This document shows positions 16,497 through 25,181 of a stretch of DNA of 64,000 bases, in pieces. Position 1 is the stretch's first letter. Each line of letters begins with the position of its first letter. The stretch spans positions 1-64,000 of the forward strand of contig JAEEIU010000012.1 of the NCBI GenBank assembly GCA_016281495.1. Reading direction: 5' to 3'. Position numbers and translations under genes: made by a program. The notes beneath the pieces are model-generated. The model was not told the DNA's origin. It ran no database searches and saw only the letters and a program-made list of their open reading frames with translations. Source of the stretch: Treponema sp. (GTDB lineage Bacteria > Spirochaetota > Spirochaetia > Treponematales > Treponemataceae).

Positions 16497-16575
16497 GATA
16501 TTTTCCTTGGTACGCGGAAGATAAAATAACAAATAACGGAAGAAAAGTAAAGGGAGCCCCATACTGCAAAAGTTG

Positions 16576-16604
16576 ATGACAAGCAAACAATGTTGTGCTA
16601 GAAT
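16576..16604 (+). promoter_or_regulatory. Promoter of SUMF1-like gene
   Basis: ATGACA (16576-16581), 17-base spacer, TAGAAT (16599-16604); the ribosome site AGGAG follows at 16621-16625. Confidence 0.6.
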
Positions 16605-16631
16605 CATTTATATGTTTATCAGGAGTTGCAA

Positions 16632-17426
16632 ATGAAACGAACTTTGATTATACTTGGCACCCTTATACTTTGTTCCGCCATGATTTTTGCCGGTGGTTCA
16701 AAGGAAAAGTACAGTGTGACAACCGCGAGAGAATATGTAGACGTTGACGCAGGAGTCTTCACCATCGGTTCTGAAGATGAATTTGAAAACGAACACGAAG
16801 TCGTTGTATCCGAATTCTACATCTGCACGCACGAAGTCACTCAGGAAGAATTTCAGGCCCTTATGGGATACAACCCCAGCAAGACCAAGGGAAAGAACAA
16901 ACCGGTAACGAACGTCTCATGGTACGAGGCAGTCGATTACTGCAACAAACTCAGTTTGGAAAAAGGCTTAACACCATGCTACAACGATAACTACGAATAT
17001 GATTTTTGTGCCAACGGCTACCGTCTGCCCACCGAAAGTGAATGGGAAATAGCTGCCAAGGGTGGACAAAAGTCACGCGGTTTCATCTTTAGCGGAAGCG
17101 ATTATCTTGAAGATGTTGCATGGTGCGGTTCAAACAGCGGACACAAACCCCATGACGTAAGGACAAAGGCCCCCAATGAACTTGGCATTTACGACATGAC
17201 CGGAAATGTTGCTGAGTGGTGCCTGGACTGGCATGGCGAATACCCCACAGAGAGGCAAGAAATGGATCCAACAGGTCCTGCTCATGGAAAAGAACGCATC
17301 GTTCGTGGCGGAAGCTGTTATTTTATTGATGAAAACTGGTCTGTCACTGCAAGAAATTCCTGTCCACCGGATACAACGGAATCATACATCGGTTTCCGTG
17401 TAGTTCGTTCAGGACCAAGAGGATAA
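16632..17426 (+). CDS. Secreted SUMF1/FGE-sulfatase-domain protein
   Basis: A 264-residue exported protein with signal peptide MKRTLIILGTLILCSAMIFA. The rest is a formylglycine-generating-enzyme fold: FTIGSEDEFENEHEVVVSEF, THEVTQEEF, PVTNVSWYEAVDYCNKLS, GYRLPTESEWE and MTGNVAEWCLDW. In most bacteria such domains are not sulfatase activators but extracellular binding or iron/Cys enzymes of unknown role. Start at ATG 16632 behind AGGAG. A second protein with the same domain lies at 27838-29061. Confidence 0.85.
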   Translation: MKRTLIILGTLILCSAMIFAGGSKEKYSVTTAREYVDVDAGVFTIGSEDEFENEHEVVVSEFYICTHEVTQEEFQALMGYNPSKTKGKNKPVTNVSWYEAVDYCNKLSLEKGLTPCYNDNYEYDFCANGYRLPTESEWEIAAKGGQKSRGFIFSGSDYLEDVAWCGSNSGHKPHDVRTKAPNELGIYDMTGNVAEWCLDWHGEYPTERQEMDPTGPAHGKERIVRGGSCYFIDENWSVTARNSCPPDTTESYIGFRVVRSGPRG

Positions 17427-17458
17427 AGGACAAACACAAGAATAATTACATCTTAAAC

Positions 17459-17493
17459 GGCATCTTCCTTTTGCGGGAGGGTGCCATTTTTTT
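17459..17493 (+). terminator. Intrinsic terminator of SUMF1-like gene
   Basis: GGCATCTTCC pairs over ten positions (two G-U) with GGAGGGTGCC around TTTTGCG, followed by A and seven T. Confidence 0.88.
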
Positions 17494-17512
17494 CGTCTTA
17501 TCGGCAGGCAGT

Positions 17513-18145
17513 TTAAAAAGTCACCTTGTAGGCACGCTTGGCTCCGGGGGGCACGAAATCGATTGGCTCAAAACCAAAAGACAGGGCCTTGTCTCCGGAA
17601 AGTTTTTCAACTTCATCCTTTACATTTTCGGTTACAAGGATTTCCCATGACTTTGCGGTGTCTTCTCCGAGCTTGCTTGCGGCATTTACTTCTGCACCAA
17701 AAACATCAGCAAAACCGATGTTTAAAATATCACCATAGCCGAGACCGATGCATAACAGAATCTGTTCTTCCTCACTTTTTGTCTTGTTGTATTCGTGAAG
17801 AATTTCGTGGATTTTCTTGCAGCACAAAAGGGCCTTTTCTGGACGCTTGAACAAAACAAGCAGGCTGTCACCTTCGGTCTTAATCAAAAATCCGTCAAAA
17901 TCTTCGATAACCGGCAGAATAAGACGTTCAGATTCAAAAATGATTTGCATGAAGTGAATGATTCCAAACTTTTCCGTTCCTCTGGAAAACCCGCTCAAGT
18001 CAGTGAACATGACGCACCATTTTTCGCCAAAGGAATCCCAAATGCGCCCGTCAATTTTTTCCTTGTCTGCTCCAGGTTCAAGACGTGACGTCATAAGACT
18101 TTCAAGACGTTTTTGTGGTGTGGAAGTGTGTTGGTTTATGGGCAT
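17513..18145 (-). CDS. Class III adenylate/guanylate cyclase-like protein, altered active site
   Basis: A 210-residue soluble protein with one class III cyclase domain. Both metal-binding aspartates are present (Asp49 in FTDLSGFS, Asp93 in EGDSLLVLF). The purine-selecting pair appears as Lys89 (IKTEG) and Asp147 (DVFGAEVN), which favours ATP. The transition-state Asn is Asn154, but the usual Arg four residues on is Lys158. It could be a weak adenylate cyclase or a degenerate sensor. No other domain is attached. GGAGG precedes the ATG. Confidence 0.78.
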   Translation of the reverse strand: MPINQHTSTPQKRLESLMTSRLEPGADKEKIDGRIWDSFGEKWCVMFTDLSGFSRGTEKFGIIHFMQIIFESERLILPVIEDFDGFLIKTEGDSLLVLFKRPEKALLCCKKIHEILHEYNKTKSEEEQILLCIGLGYGDILNIGFADVFGAEVNAASKLGEDTAKSWEILVTENVKDEVEKLSGDKALSFGFEPIDFVPPGAKRAYKVTF

Positions 18146-18215
18146 TTTTTCAGGCCTCCTTATTCACTTGCTGCAGCTGTTTCATCCTAAGCCAGCCAGT
18201 TTTCATTCAACTAAA

Positions 18216-18243
18216 AGTATATCACAAATCCCAAAAAGTTCAA
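18216..18243 (-). promoter_or_regulatory. Promoter of cyclase-like gene
   Basis: Minus strand TTGAAC (18238-18243), 16-base spacer, TATACT (18216-18221). Confidence 0.6.
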
Positions 18244-18262
18244 TTCAAAAAGAACCGACTTG

Positions 18263-19594
18263 CTAAATCTTATTCTTCATGTAAAGGTAACGGAGCCATG
18301 CTGTAAATCCGCTCAGGAACCAGACGATACCCACAGACCACCATATGCCCCACAGGCCTATGAACGCAACACCAGTGAGCAAAACCGGAACAACAAAACG
18401 TCCCACAACTTCGGTAGCTCCATTTATCAAAGCAAAGGTTGCATCCCCTATTCCGTTAAGCACTCCGCGGACAACATAGATTATCCCAAGGAAAATGTAA
18501 AACAAGCTTGTAATCCTGAGCGCCCTGGCCCCCATGGAGATGACTTCCGTATCCTTTACAAAAAGCGATGTGATTGGATTTCCGAAAATCTGGATAAGCG
18601 GAACCATCAAAACCGTAAAAACCGCCATTATTAACATGCTCTTTCTGTAGCCTTCCAAAATGCGTGCCTTGTTTTTTGCGCCATAATTCTGTCCGCAATA
18701 GGTTGCAAGAGCCGTTCCCAAAGTTCCATACGGTTGATGAATAAGCTGTTCAATCCTGCTGGTTGCGGTAAAGGCTGCCACAGCTACAGGGCCAAAAGTG
18801 TTTACGACACGCTGCAATGCCATGCACGAGATTGCAATCAAGGAGAACTGAAGTGAAAGGGGCACACCAAGCTTAATGCACTTTTTAAGCAGGACAGGGT
18901 TCACCTTCCAGTCCGACTTGCTCATCTTGAAATAGGGGTTGGTTTTAAATGCAAAGGCAAGGCAGAGCACTCCGCAGATAAAGCTTGCAATCAAGGTGGC
19001 AATGCCCGCACCGAACACTCCAAGATGAAGGTTATAAACGAAAATGATGTCCAGCACGATATTCAAAATGCATGAGAAAATCAAAAAATTAAGGGGTGTC
19101 TTTGAATCCCCAAGTGCCCTGAGCATTGATGAGGCGTAATTGTATGCGGATACCAGAACAAGATTCACGCACATAATCCGCATGTAGACTTTTGATTCCT
19201 GCATGATAGACTCAGGCGTACGGAGCAGCTCCAGGATTGGACCGGCAGCAAAGAAAGCTATGATTCCAATGACTGTCGGAACAAGGAGCATGATGTAGGC
19301 TGTATTTGCTATGCAGTTTTTAACCTTGTCCTCACTCCCCTCCCCAAAAAACTGGGATGTGATTATTCCGCCGGCAGAACCGATTCCGTTGCAGAGGGCG
19401 AAAAAGAAAAAAGTTATTGAACCTGTGGCCCCTATTGCAGCCAGGGCGTCCGCACCGACAAACTGACCGACTATTACAGAATCGGCGAAGTTGTAGAACT
19501 GCTGGAAAATGTTTCCGATGAGCATTGGAATCGAAAAAAGTAAAATCAGGCGGACAGGATTTCCTTCCGTCATTTTAACGGTACTTTCTTTCAT
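18263..19594 (-). CDS. MATE family efflux transporter
   Basis: A 443-residue, 12-helix MATE protein, distinct from the one at 15171-16496 (different N-terminal block: GNPVRLILLFSIPMLIGNIFQQFYNFADSVIVGQFVG). It belongs to the NorM/DinF-like group that exports drugs or metabolites. I chose ATG 19594 with AGGGTG upstream because MKESTVKMTEGNP is the usual N-terminus of this subgroup; a longer start is possible. Single gene; no regulator nearby. Confidence 0.88.
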   Translation of the reverse strand: MKESTVKMTEGNPVRLILLFSIPMLIGNIFQQFYNFADSVIVGQFVGADALAAIGATGSITFFFFALCNGIGSAGGIITSQFFGEGSEDKVKNCIANTAYIMLLVPTVIGIIAFFAAGPILELLRTPESIMQESKVYMRIMCVNLVLVSAYNYASSMLRALGDSKTPLNFLIFSCILNIVLDIIFVYNLHLGVFGAGIATLIASFICGVLCLAFAFKTNPYFKMSKSDWKVNPVLLKKCIKLGVPLSLQFSLIAISCMALQRVVNTFGPVAVAAFTATSRIEQLIHQPYGTLGTALATYCGQNYGAKNKARILEGYRKSMLIMAVFTVLMVPLIQIFGNPITSLFVKDTEVISMGARALRITSLFYIFLGIIYVVRGVLNGIGDATFALINGATEVVGRFVVPVLLTGVAFIGLWGIWWSVGIVWFLSGFTAWLRYLYMKNKI

Positions 19595-19726
19595 AAACAC
19601 CCTACTTTCATAGTCTATATGTTTATTCAATAAATGTCAAACAAAGACGTTCGTAGATTGCGTTTTTCCAGTTTTTGGGATAAACTTAAAACTATGATTG
19701 GAATCAATTCTTAAGGAAGGTGTTTT

Positions 19727-21691
19727 ATGAAAAAACTATTTACAGCTATCTTTATCTTTTTGTTCTCGGCCCTGACCGTTTTTGCACAGGTTTTAAGCAT
19801 TCCAAAGGTCCCGCTCGCCCTGCAGAAAAACAATCCGGTTCCTTCAATCTTGGACGGACAGGTTATATATGCCCAGGAGAATTCCAAAAAGGCAATGAAA
19901 TCATCCTTTGACATTCCCGAGGAACTTTCCAATGGCGTCATGATAATCAAGTATAACACCGAGTATTATTACCTTGGACAAAAACGAAACGTAATCTATC
20001 AGATGGTTTATTCAAACGTCAAGCCGGATAAAGAATTCCTTAAGGCAAGCGACAAAAAGCCAGTTGACGTAAAAGAAAGCGATATCCTTGGTGTAGCGAC
20101 AGGTGACGTTACGGTCGTTATCCGCTGCATTGACATAGACGAACATCTTTCCATGATTGCAAGATCAACACCTGTTCAGTCAGGCGCATACTGGTATTTC
20201 GGACTTGAATCCTTTATGCCCAACGTAATGAAATTCCTTCTCTTCCAGCCCCTTGAATCAAAGAAAACCGAAATCTCCATTGAAGCCGGAAAATCACAGT
20301 CACTTGCATCCATGGTTTCAAGTGCAGATCCCAAGTCAGTCGTCACATATCCTGCCATGCCCATTAAAATCAAGACCAGACTTAAATCTATTCCGGGACA
20401 AAGGCATAAGGCGGAAACTTTTGCCGAACAGATGATTTACCAAAAGGAACTTGCTGACATGACGATTGAGGCAACAACTGTATTCGACGGCCTGACCATG
20501 CACTTCCTTTATCCCGAAAACTTTGCCGCATATTTCAAGGATGAATATAAAACCGGCAATGACATCTGGCTCTACGGAAACATTCTCTACATATACAAGG
20601 GAGAAATATTTTTATATGGCCGCGATTTTTCACTCAAGGATCCGGATCAGGACGTAAACCAAAAGGTGAACAATATCGTAATGATCAACAGGTCGGCAAG
20701 AACCCAGAGCAATCAAAAGCTAAAGAATCAGGGTGTGGATCCTGAAGCAGGCGATTATGTTGACATGACCCAGAAAATTCCATCGGGCGGATATGCCACC
20801 TACGAGCGTTTCTTTGTGGTAGATCAGGACACAGGAATAGCACGTGAAAACACTGGAAACACAGAAGTACATTATTATGATAAAAAAGGCCGTCTTGTTG
20901 CAAGGCTTTTATACTATGACAACTCGGACATGGTAAGAAACACAACAACGTTTAAATACGACAGCAAGGACCGCCTTATCGAACAATGCCATTACGATTC
21001 CAAAATGTATCAGGACAACGGATGGAAAGTAGATCCAGCCCGAAGCAGGCTTTTTAACAAGGATGTGACCGTTTACAAGGACACAAAGGATGGCATGATA
21101 GCGGAGACAACTTCTTTTAGATACAGTTATTTGCCAAGAGTTGAACACCCTGACGGACAGCTGATCAAGAAATACAACAAAAACGGAACCCTTATCCGAA
21201 TTGAAAGGCGAAATGAGGGAGAAGCGGAACCTGAAACAATCACCGAGTACGATGACCACGGAAACAAAACTTATGACCTGAACAATGGAGAAAAGCCGTA
21301 TGAGTATTCCTACGAAAATGTTTATGACGGAGACAAGCTCATTCGGGGAACACAAAAGGATCTTAAAACCGGTGAAGAAACAAACTGGACTTGTGAATAT
21401 GATGAAAAGGGTCGACTTATAAAAAAAGTCTATCCGAAATATCTTTATGAATACCGTTACAACAAGGATGGCAAGCTTATTGAATCCAAGAGTACCAACA
21501 CAGAAACAGGTGTTGTATGGCAAAAGGAGTCATACCGCTACGACAAGAAAACGGGCATAATGCTCCTTCACATAGAGGAAAGTGATTACGGCTCATGGTC
21601 AATGACAAGGTTCTGGTACACCGAACTGAAAAAAGATGGATGGGAAAAAGATCTTGATCCATGGAAGCTGTTAGAGGAACTTCCCGAATAA
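19727..21691 (+). CDS. Secreted protein with C-terminal YD-type repeats
   Basis: A 654-residue protein with signal peptide MKKLFTAIFIFLFSALTVFA. The first ~350 residues match no family I recognise; residues about 370-620 hold degenerate YD repeats of the RHS type (YDKKGRLVARLLYYD, KYDSKDRLIEQCHYD, EYDEKGRLIKKVYP). No toxin or cell-wall anchor is seen. The stop is 13 bases before the LytTR regulator, so it may head that operon. A surface or periplasmic carbohydrate-binding role is possible but unproven. Ribosome site AAGGAAGGTG. Confidence 0.7.
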   Translation: MKKLFTAIFIFLFSALTVFAQVLSIPKVPLALQKNNPVPSILDGQVIYAQENSKKAMKSSFDIPEELSNGVMIIKYNTEYYYLGQKRNVIYQMVYSNVKPDKEFLKASDKKPVDVKESDILGVATGDVTVVIRCIDIDEHLSMIARSTPVQSGAYWYFGLESFMPNVMKFLLFQPLESKKTEISIEAGKSQSLASMVSSADPKSVVTYPAMPIKIKTRLKSIPGQRHKAETFAEQMIYQKELADMTIEATTVFDGLTMHFLYPENFAAYFKDEYKTGNDIWLYGNILYIYKGEIFLYGRDFSLKDPDQDVNQKVNNIVMINRSARTQSNQKLKNQGVDPEAGDYVDMTQKIPSGGYATYERFFVVDQDTGIARENTGNTEVHYYDKKGRLVARLLYYDNSDMVRNTTTFKYDSKDRLIEQCHYDSKMYQDNGWKVDPARSRLFNKDVTVYKDTKDGMIAETTSFRYSYLPRVEHPDGQLIKKYNKNGTLIRIERRNEGEAEPETITEYDDHGNKTYDLNNGEKPYEYSYENVYDGDKLIRGTQKDLKTGEETNWTCEYDEKGRLIKKVYPKYLYEYRYNKDGKLIESKSTNTETGVVWQKESYRYDKKTGIMLLHIEESDYGSWSMTRFWYTELKKDGWEKDLDPWKLLEELPE

Positions 21692-21704
21692 AACAATTTG
21701 AAAC

Positions 21705-22427
21705 ATGTTCCGCATTGCCATTTGTGAAGATGAAAAAAACATTCTCGATTATGAAAACTCCATTGTAAAACAGTGGGCGGAAAAAAGGAATCTTTCGCAG
21801 ATGGTTGAGCTGGACTCCTACGTTTCTGCAGAACAGTTCCTGTTTGAGATGGAAGACAAGGCACCCTACGACGTCCTGATTTTTGACATTCAGATGAAAG
21901 ACATGAACGGAATGGAGCTGGCGAAAAAACTCAGGGCAAGCGGCTGTGATTCTGTCATCATCTTTGTAACCGGAGTTCCCGATTATGCGATTGAAGGATA
22001 CGAGGTTGGAGCGGTCCGTTACATTTTAAAGCCCGTAAAGCCGGAGCTGCTCTGCACTATTCTTGATGCGGCATTTGAAGAACGGAAGAAAAAAACGGAA
22101 GATTACTTTGTTCTTGGTCAGGGGGCGGATCTTGAACGCATAGCGTTTGATAAAATTCTTTACATCGAAGCCCGGGGTCACTACGTTTACATGAAGGGCA
22201 TGGATTTTGAACGTGAATGGAAGTCTTCTTTTTCTGATGCAAGTGTTGCATTTGAAGGAAAAAACTTCTTCTGCCTGCGCCGTGGCCTACTTGTAAACCT
22301 CTGCCATGTTTCAAGAATCACACGCACCGACTGCATCCTTGACGATGAAGAAAGCCTGCCCGTTGCACGAGGGGTCTACAAGGATTTGAACGATGCATTC
22401 ATAAAATGTTTCAGGGGAGAGTCATGA
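21705..22427 (+). CDS. LytTR-family response regulator
   Basis: A 240-residue regulator: receiver domain with acidic pair Glu8/Asp9, phospho-acceptor Asp61 (LIFDIQMKDMNGME) and Lys in YILKPVKPE; then a LytTR DNA-binding domain from about residue 130 (ILYIEARGHYVYM, FFCLRRGLLVNLCHV). This is the AgrA/ComE architecture, usually controlling peptide export or cell-density traits. Its stop overlaps the kinase start (ATGA). A perfect LytTR-type repeat lies after the kinase gene, so the ABC genes downstream are the likely targets. Confidence 0.93.
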   Translation: MFRIAICEDEKNILDYENSIVKQWAEKRNLSQMVELDSYVSAEQFLFEMEDKAPYDVLIFDIQMKDMNGMELAKKLRASGCDSVIIFVTGVPDYAIEGYEVGAVRYILKPVKPELLCTILDAAFEERKKKTEDYFVLGQGADLERIAFDKILYIEARGHYVYMKGMDFEREWKSSFSDASVAFEGKNFFCLRRGLLVNLCHVSRITRTDCILDDEESLPVARGVYKDLNDAFIKCFRGES

Positions 22428-23164
22428 TGAACCATTATGTACTGCTTGTTTCATTAATCCCCATAGTCGTAATAATTTCAGTTACAGTCACAATCATAGT
22501 CCTCAAGAAAAAATATGACAGGCGGCTCTCGGATTTTCAGGACAGCGTGCTCAGGAAACAGCGCGATGAAGTTCAAAACATCTACCAGACGATGAGGGCA
22601 TGGAGGCACGACTACCACAACCACATACAGTCAATCAAGGCCATGCTTTCAATGGACAAAAGGGAAGAACTGGATAATTACCTGGACAATCTGGAAAAGG
22701 ATCTGGACAGCATAGACATCGCAATCCGCACAGGCAACGTCGGACTGGATGCCATCTTGAGCAGCAAGGTTTCAATCGCAAGGAAAAACAGCATCGAAGT
22801 AAACTGCACGGCAAAGGTTCCAGGCGAACTTAAGATTACAGACGTTCACCTCTGTGCCATTGTCGGAAACCTCATGGACAACGCAATCGAGGCATGTGAG
22901 AAAATACCCCTTGGGGAAAATGGGGTTGCCACACGCTTTATCCGCATCTACATCGGCCTGTTCAAAAACCAGTTGTACATTTCCATCACCAATTCCACAA
23001 ACGTAAAAAAAAGACAGCGCGTTACCGAACTTGTCACCTCAAAAATCGGAGAACACGGTTTTGGCCTCCGCCGCATAGACAAGCTCGTAGACAAATACGA
23101 CGGTTACGTTAACCGCAAGAATGAACCCGGTGTTTTCGCCACAGAAATCATGCTGCCGCTGTAA
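22424..23164 (+). CDS. GHKL-type sensor histidine kinase, AgrC-like, minimal sensor
   Basis: A 246-residue kinase with only one N-terminal membrane helix (residues about 5-28), a coiled dimerisation segment, the phospho-acceptor His62 in WRHDYHNHIQSIKAM (HPK10-type box) and a GHKL ATPase domain (NLMDNAIEAC N-box, GEHGFGLRRI G-box). The multi-helix sensor of AgrC is missing, so it may sense through a partner, perhaps the adjacent ABC transporters, or cytoplasmic cues. It overlaps the regulator gene by four bases. Confidence 0.9.
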   Translation: MMNHYVLLVSLIPIVVIISVTVTIIVLKKKYDRRLSDFQDSVLRKQRDEVQNIYQTMRAWRHDYHNHIQSIKAMLSMDKREELDNYLDNLEKDLDSIDIAIRTGNVGLDAILSSKVSIARKNSIEVNCTAKVPGELKITDVHLCAIVGNLMDNAIEACEKIPLGENGVATRFIRIYIGLFKNQLYISITNSTNVKKRQRVTELVTSKIGEHGFGLRRIDKLVDKYDGYVNRKNEPGVFATEIMLPL

Positions 23165-23165
23165 A

Positions 23166-23195
23166 TTACATTTCACGCCCGAATTTTTACATTTC
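23166..23195 (+). promoter_or_regulatory. LytTR-type binding site, perfect 9-bp direct repeat
   Basis: TTACATTTC at 23166-23174 and again at 23187-23195, 12 bases apart, so 21 bases start to start (two helical turns). Spacing and the ACATTTC core match AgrA/ComE-class LytTR sites. It begins two bases after the kinase stop codon and lies just upstream of a promoter with a poor -35 box. Confidence 0.8.
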
Positions 23196-23205
23196 GTGAA
23201 CTTTC

Positions 23206-23234
23206 CAAACAAACTCAAATTTCCATGTTATACT
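23206..23234 (+). promoter_or_regulatory. Activator-dependent promoter of the ABC gene pair
   Basis: TATACT (23229-23234) with no recognisable -35 box at the expected place (23206-23211), ten bases downstream of the LytTR repeat. This is the geometry of an activated promoter. Confidence 0.5.
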
Positions 23235-23263
23235 TCCAGCAGAAATTAAAATGGAGGTCCATG

Positions 23264-25168
23264 ATGGAAACTAAAAAGCCAAAACGCAACAATATCTTTC
23301 AAAATGCGTTTATCGTCTACAAGTCCATGTTCAAGCGCTATCCGACTGCGGTACCACTTGTGCTGGTGTATATTGTCATCTCGGTTTCCCTGCCGTTCAT
23401 CAACACTCTTATTCCTGCAATGGCCATAAAGGGGATTACAAGCCGGAGCGTTAAGACTTTTCTGATTTACATTGCAGTTACTGCCTGTTTTTTCTGTGTC
23501 TTTTCCATTGTCAAGGTTTTTTGCGAAAAGAAAATGAAGCTCAAGCATACCTATAACAGAATCAGTGTTTTCATGCTGAACTTTATCAAAAAGGCAATCA
23601 ACACGGACTATCTGAACATTGAGCCACAACCCAAGCAGAAGATAATGGGCAAGGCTGTTCAGGGAATCAACAGCAACTACGAGGGTGCCGAACTGGTTTC
23701 TACGCTCACTCTGGAATTTGTCGTTATCGTTCTGGGGATTTTCAGCTATGGAACCGTGATTTTCATTCTTGACTGGAAGATTCTTGCACTTACTTTGGGA
23801 ATGTTTGTTGCTGATGTTTTGATCCGAAATCATGCCGTAAAGTTTGGTGACAGCCACCGCGAAAGCTTTTCGGAACCATGGCGCAAGATGAACTATTATG
23901 AACGCAACAGCATGAACATCAGTGCCGGAAAAGACATAAGGATTTTTGGACTTAAGAAACTGTTTAACTATCATTTTGATCTGATGATAAACACTTACCG
24001 GAAATTCCGTTACAAATATCAGCTCAAGTGGTATTACCCTACAATTTCTGATACCGCCTTTAATTTTGTGCGCGACTGGGCTGCCTATACGCTTTTGATC
24101 CACAAGGTTCTTTCGGGTCAAATTGATGCGGCAACCTTTACGATTTATCTGGGGGTCATAGCAAACTTTTCCCAGTACATTTACGACGTTTCGATGCACT
24201 TTGCAAACCTTAGGGATGCAAGCCACCAGTTCAATGATTACCACGAATTCATGAAGCAAAAGGATTTGTTTGTACATGGCAATAACACCCTTGACGAGGA
24301 AGGGTCTGGGAAAGATTATCGGGTCAAGCCCGATAATGACATGCCCGCTCCTTCCATAGAGTTCAAGAACGTGAGCTTTGCCTACGAGGGAAGTGAAAAG
24401 GCTGTACTGAAAGATGTCAGCTTTAAGATTGGTGCCGACGAAAAGATTGCTTTGGTTGGAAACAATGGTGCGGGAAAGACTACAATCGTAAAGCTTTTGT
24501 GCGGACTTTACCAGCCGACCAGTGGCGAGATTCTGATTGACGGCAAGAGCATCAACGACATTGGTGTGGAAAAATATCAGGACATGATAAGCGTCTTGTT
24601 CCAGGATACTTCTCCAATTGCACTTTCAATTGCAGAAAATGTCTGCGGATGTGAACCAAAAGATGTTGACGGCAAAAGACTTCATGAATGTCTTGAAAAA
24701 GCGGGCCTTCTTTCTAAGGTGGACAGTCTTCCCAAAAAAGAGGAAACCTACATCACCCAGACTCTGGATGAAAAGGGTGTCGTTCTTTCCGGTGGAGAAA
24801 CCCAAAAGCTCCTTCTGGCAAAGGCAATGTACAAGGATGGACCAATGTTGATTCTTGACGAACCGACAAGCGCCCTTGACCCGATTGCCGAAAGCAAGAT
24901 CTACGAGGAATACAATCAGATGGCATCGCAAAAAACTGCCGTGTTCATCTCGCACAGGCTTGCAAGCACAAAGTTCTGCGACCGCATTCTGTTTTTGGAC
25001 GGAGGCCAGATTGTAGAAGAAGGAACCCACGACCAGCTTATGGAAAAGGGCGGCAAGTATAGGGAAATTTTTGACATACAGAGTCATTATTACAAAGAAG
25101 GTGATCAAGGTCATGCTGAACTTGATTCAGCATCTACAGATTCAGATTCCGAATCAAGTTCGGAATGA
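23264..25168 (+). CDS. ABC exporter half-transporter (permease-ATPase), first of pair
   Basis: About 634 residues: six membrane helices in residues 1-320, then an ATPase domain with Walker A GNNGAGKTT, signature LSGGETQKLL, Walker B MLILDEPTSALDP and the H-loop His in FISHRLAS. There is no C39 peptidase domain. GGAGG precedes tandem ATGs; 23264 has the better spacing. The C-terminal tail after HYYKEGDQ is the translation of a palindromic mobile repeat, which supplies the stop codon. It is paired with the next gene as a probable heterodimer under the LytTR system. Cargo unknown. Confidence 0.87.
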   Translation: METKKPKRNNIFQNAFIVYKSMFKRYPTAVPLVLVYIVISVSLPFINTLIPAMAIKGITSRSVKTFLIYIAVTACFFCVFSIVKVFCEKKMKLKHTYNRISVFMLNFIKKAINTDYLNIEPQPKQKIMGKAVQGINSNYEGAELVSTLTLEFVVIVLGIFSYGTVIFILDWKILALTLGMFVADVLIRNHAVKFGDSHRESFSEPWRKMNYYERNSMNISAGKDIRIFGLKKLFNYHFDLMINTYRKFRYKYQLKWYYPTISDTAFNFVRDWAAYTLLIHKVLSGQIDAATFTIYLGVIANFSQYIYDVSMHFANLRDASHQFNDYHEFMKQKDLFVHGNNTLDEEGSGKDYRVKPDNDMPAPSIEFKNVSFAYEGSEKAVLKDVSFKIGADEKIALVGNNGAGKTTIVKLLCGLYQPTSGEILIDGKSINDIGVEKYQDMISVLFQDTSPIALSIAENVCGCEPKDVDGKRLHECLEKAGLLSKVDSLPKKEETYITQTLDEKGVVLSGGETQKLLLAKAMYKDGPMLILDEPTSALDPIAESKIYEEYNQMASQKTAVFISHRLASTKFCDRILFLDGGQIVEEGTHDQLMEKGGKYREIFDIQSHYYKEGDQGHAELDSASTDSDSESSSE

Positions 25169-25169
25169 C
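25110..25169. repeat. REPIN-like double palindrome inside the 3' end of an ABC gene
   Basis: Left half: GTCATGCTGAA, CTTGA, TTCAGCATCT. Right half: AGATTCCGAA, TCAAG, TTCGGAATGAC. Each half is a hairpin and the halves are inverted to each other, with ends GTCAT/ATGAC. It encodes the last ~19 residues and stop of the first ABC gene and lies 12 bases before the next start. Confidence 0.8.
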
Positions 25170-25181
25170 GCAGGAGAAATT

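Noticed and set aside
25071-25181. Longer N-terminus for the second ABC gene
   Set aside because: The added residues are only the translated palindromic repeat, and CAGGAG stands before the ATG at 25182.
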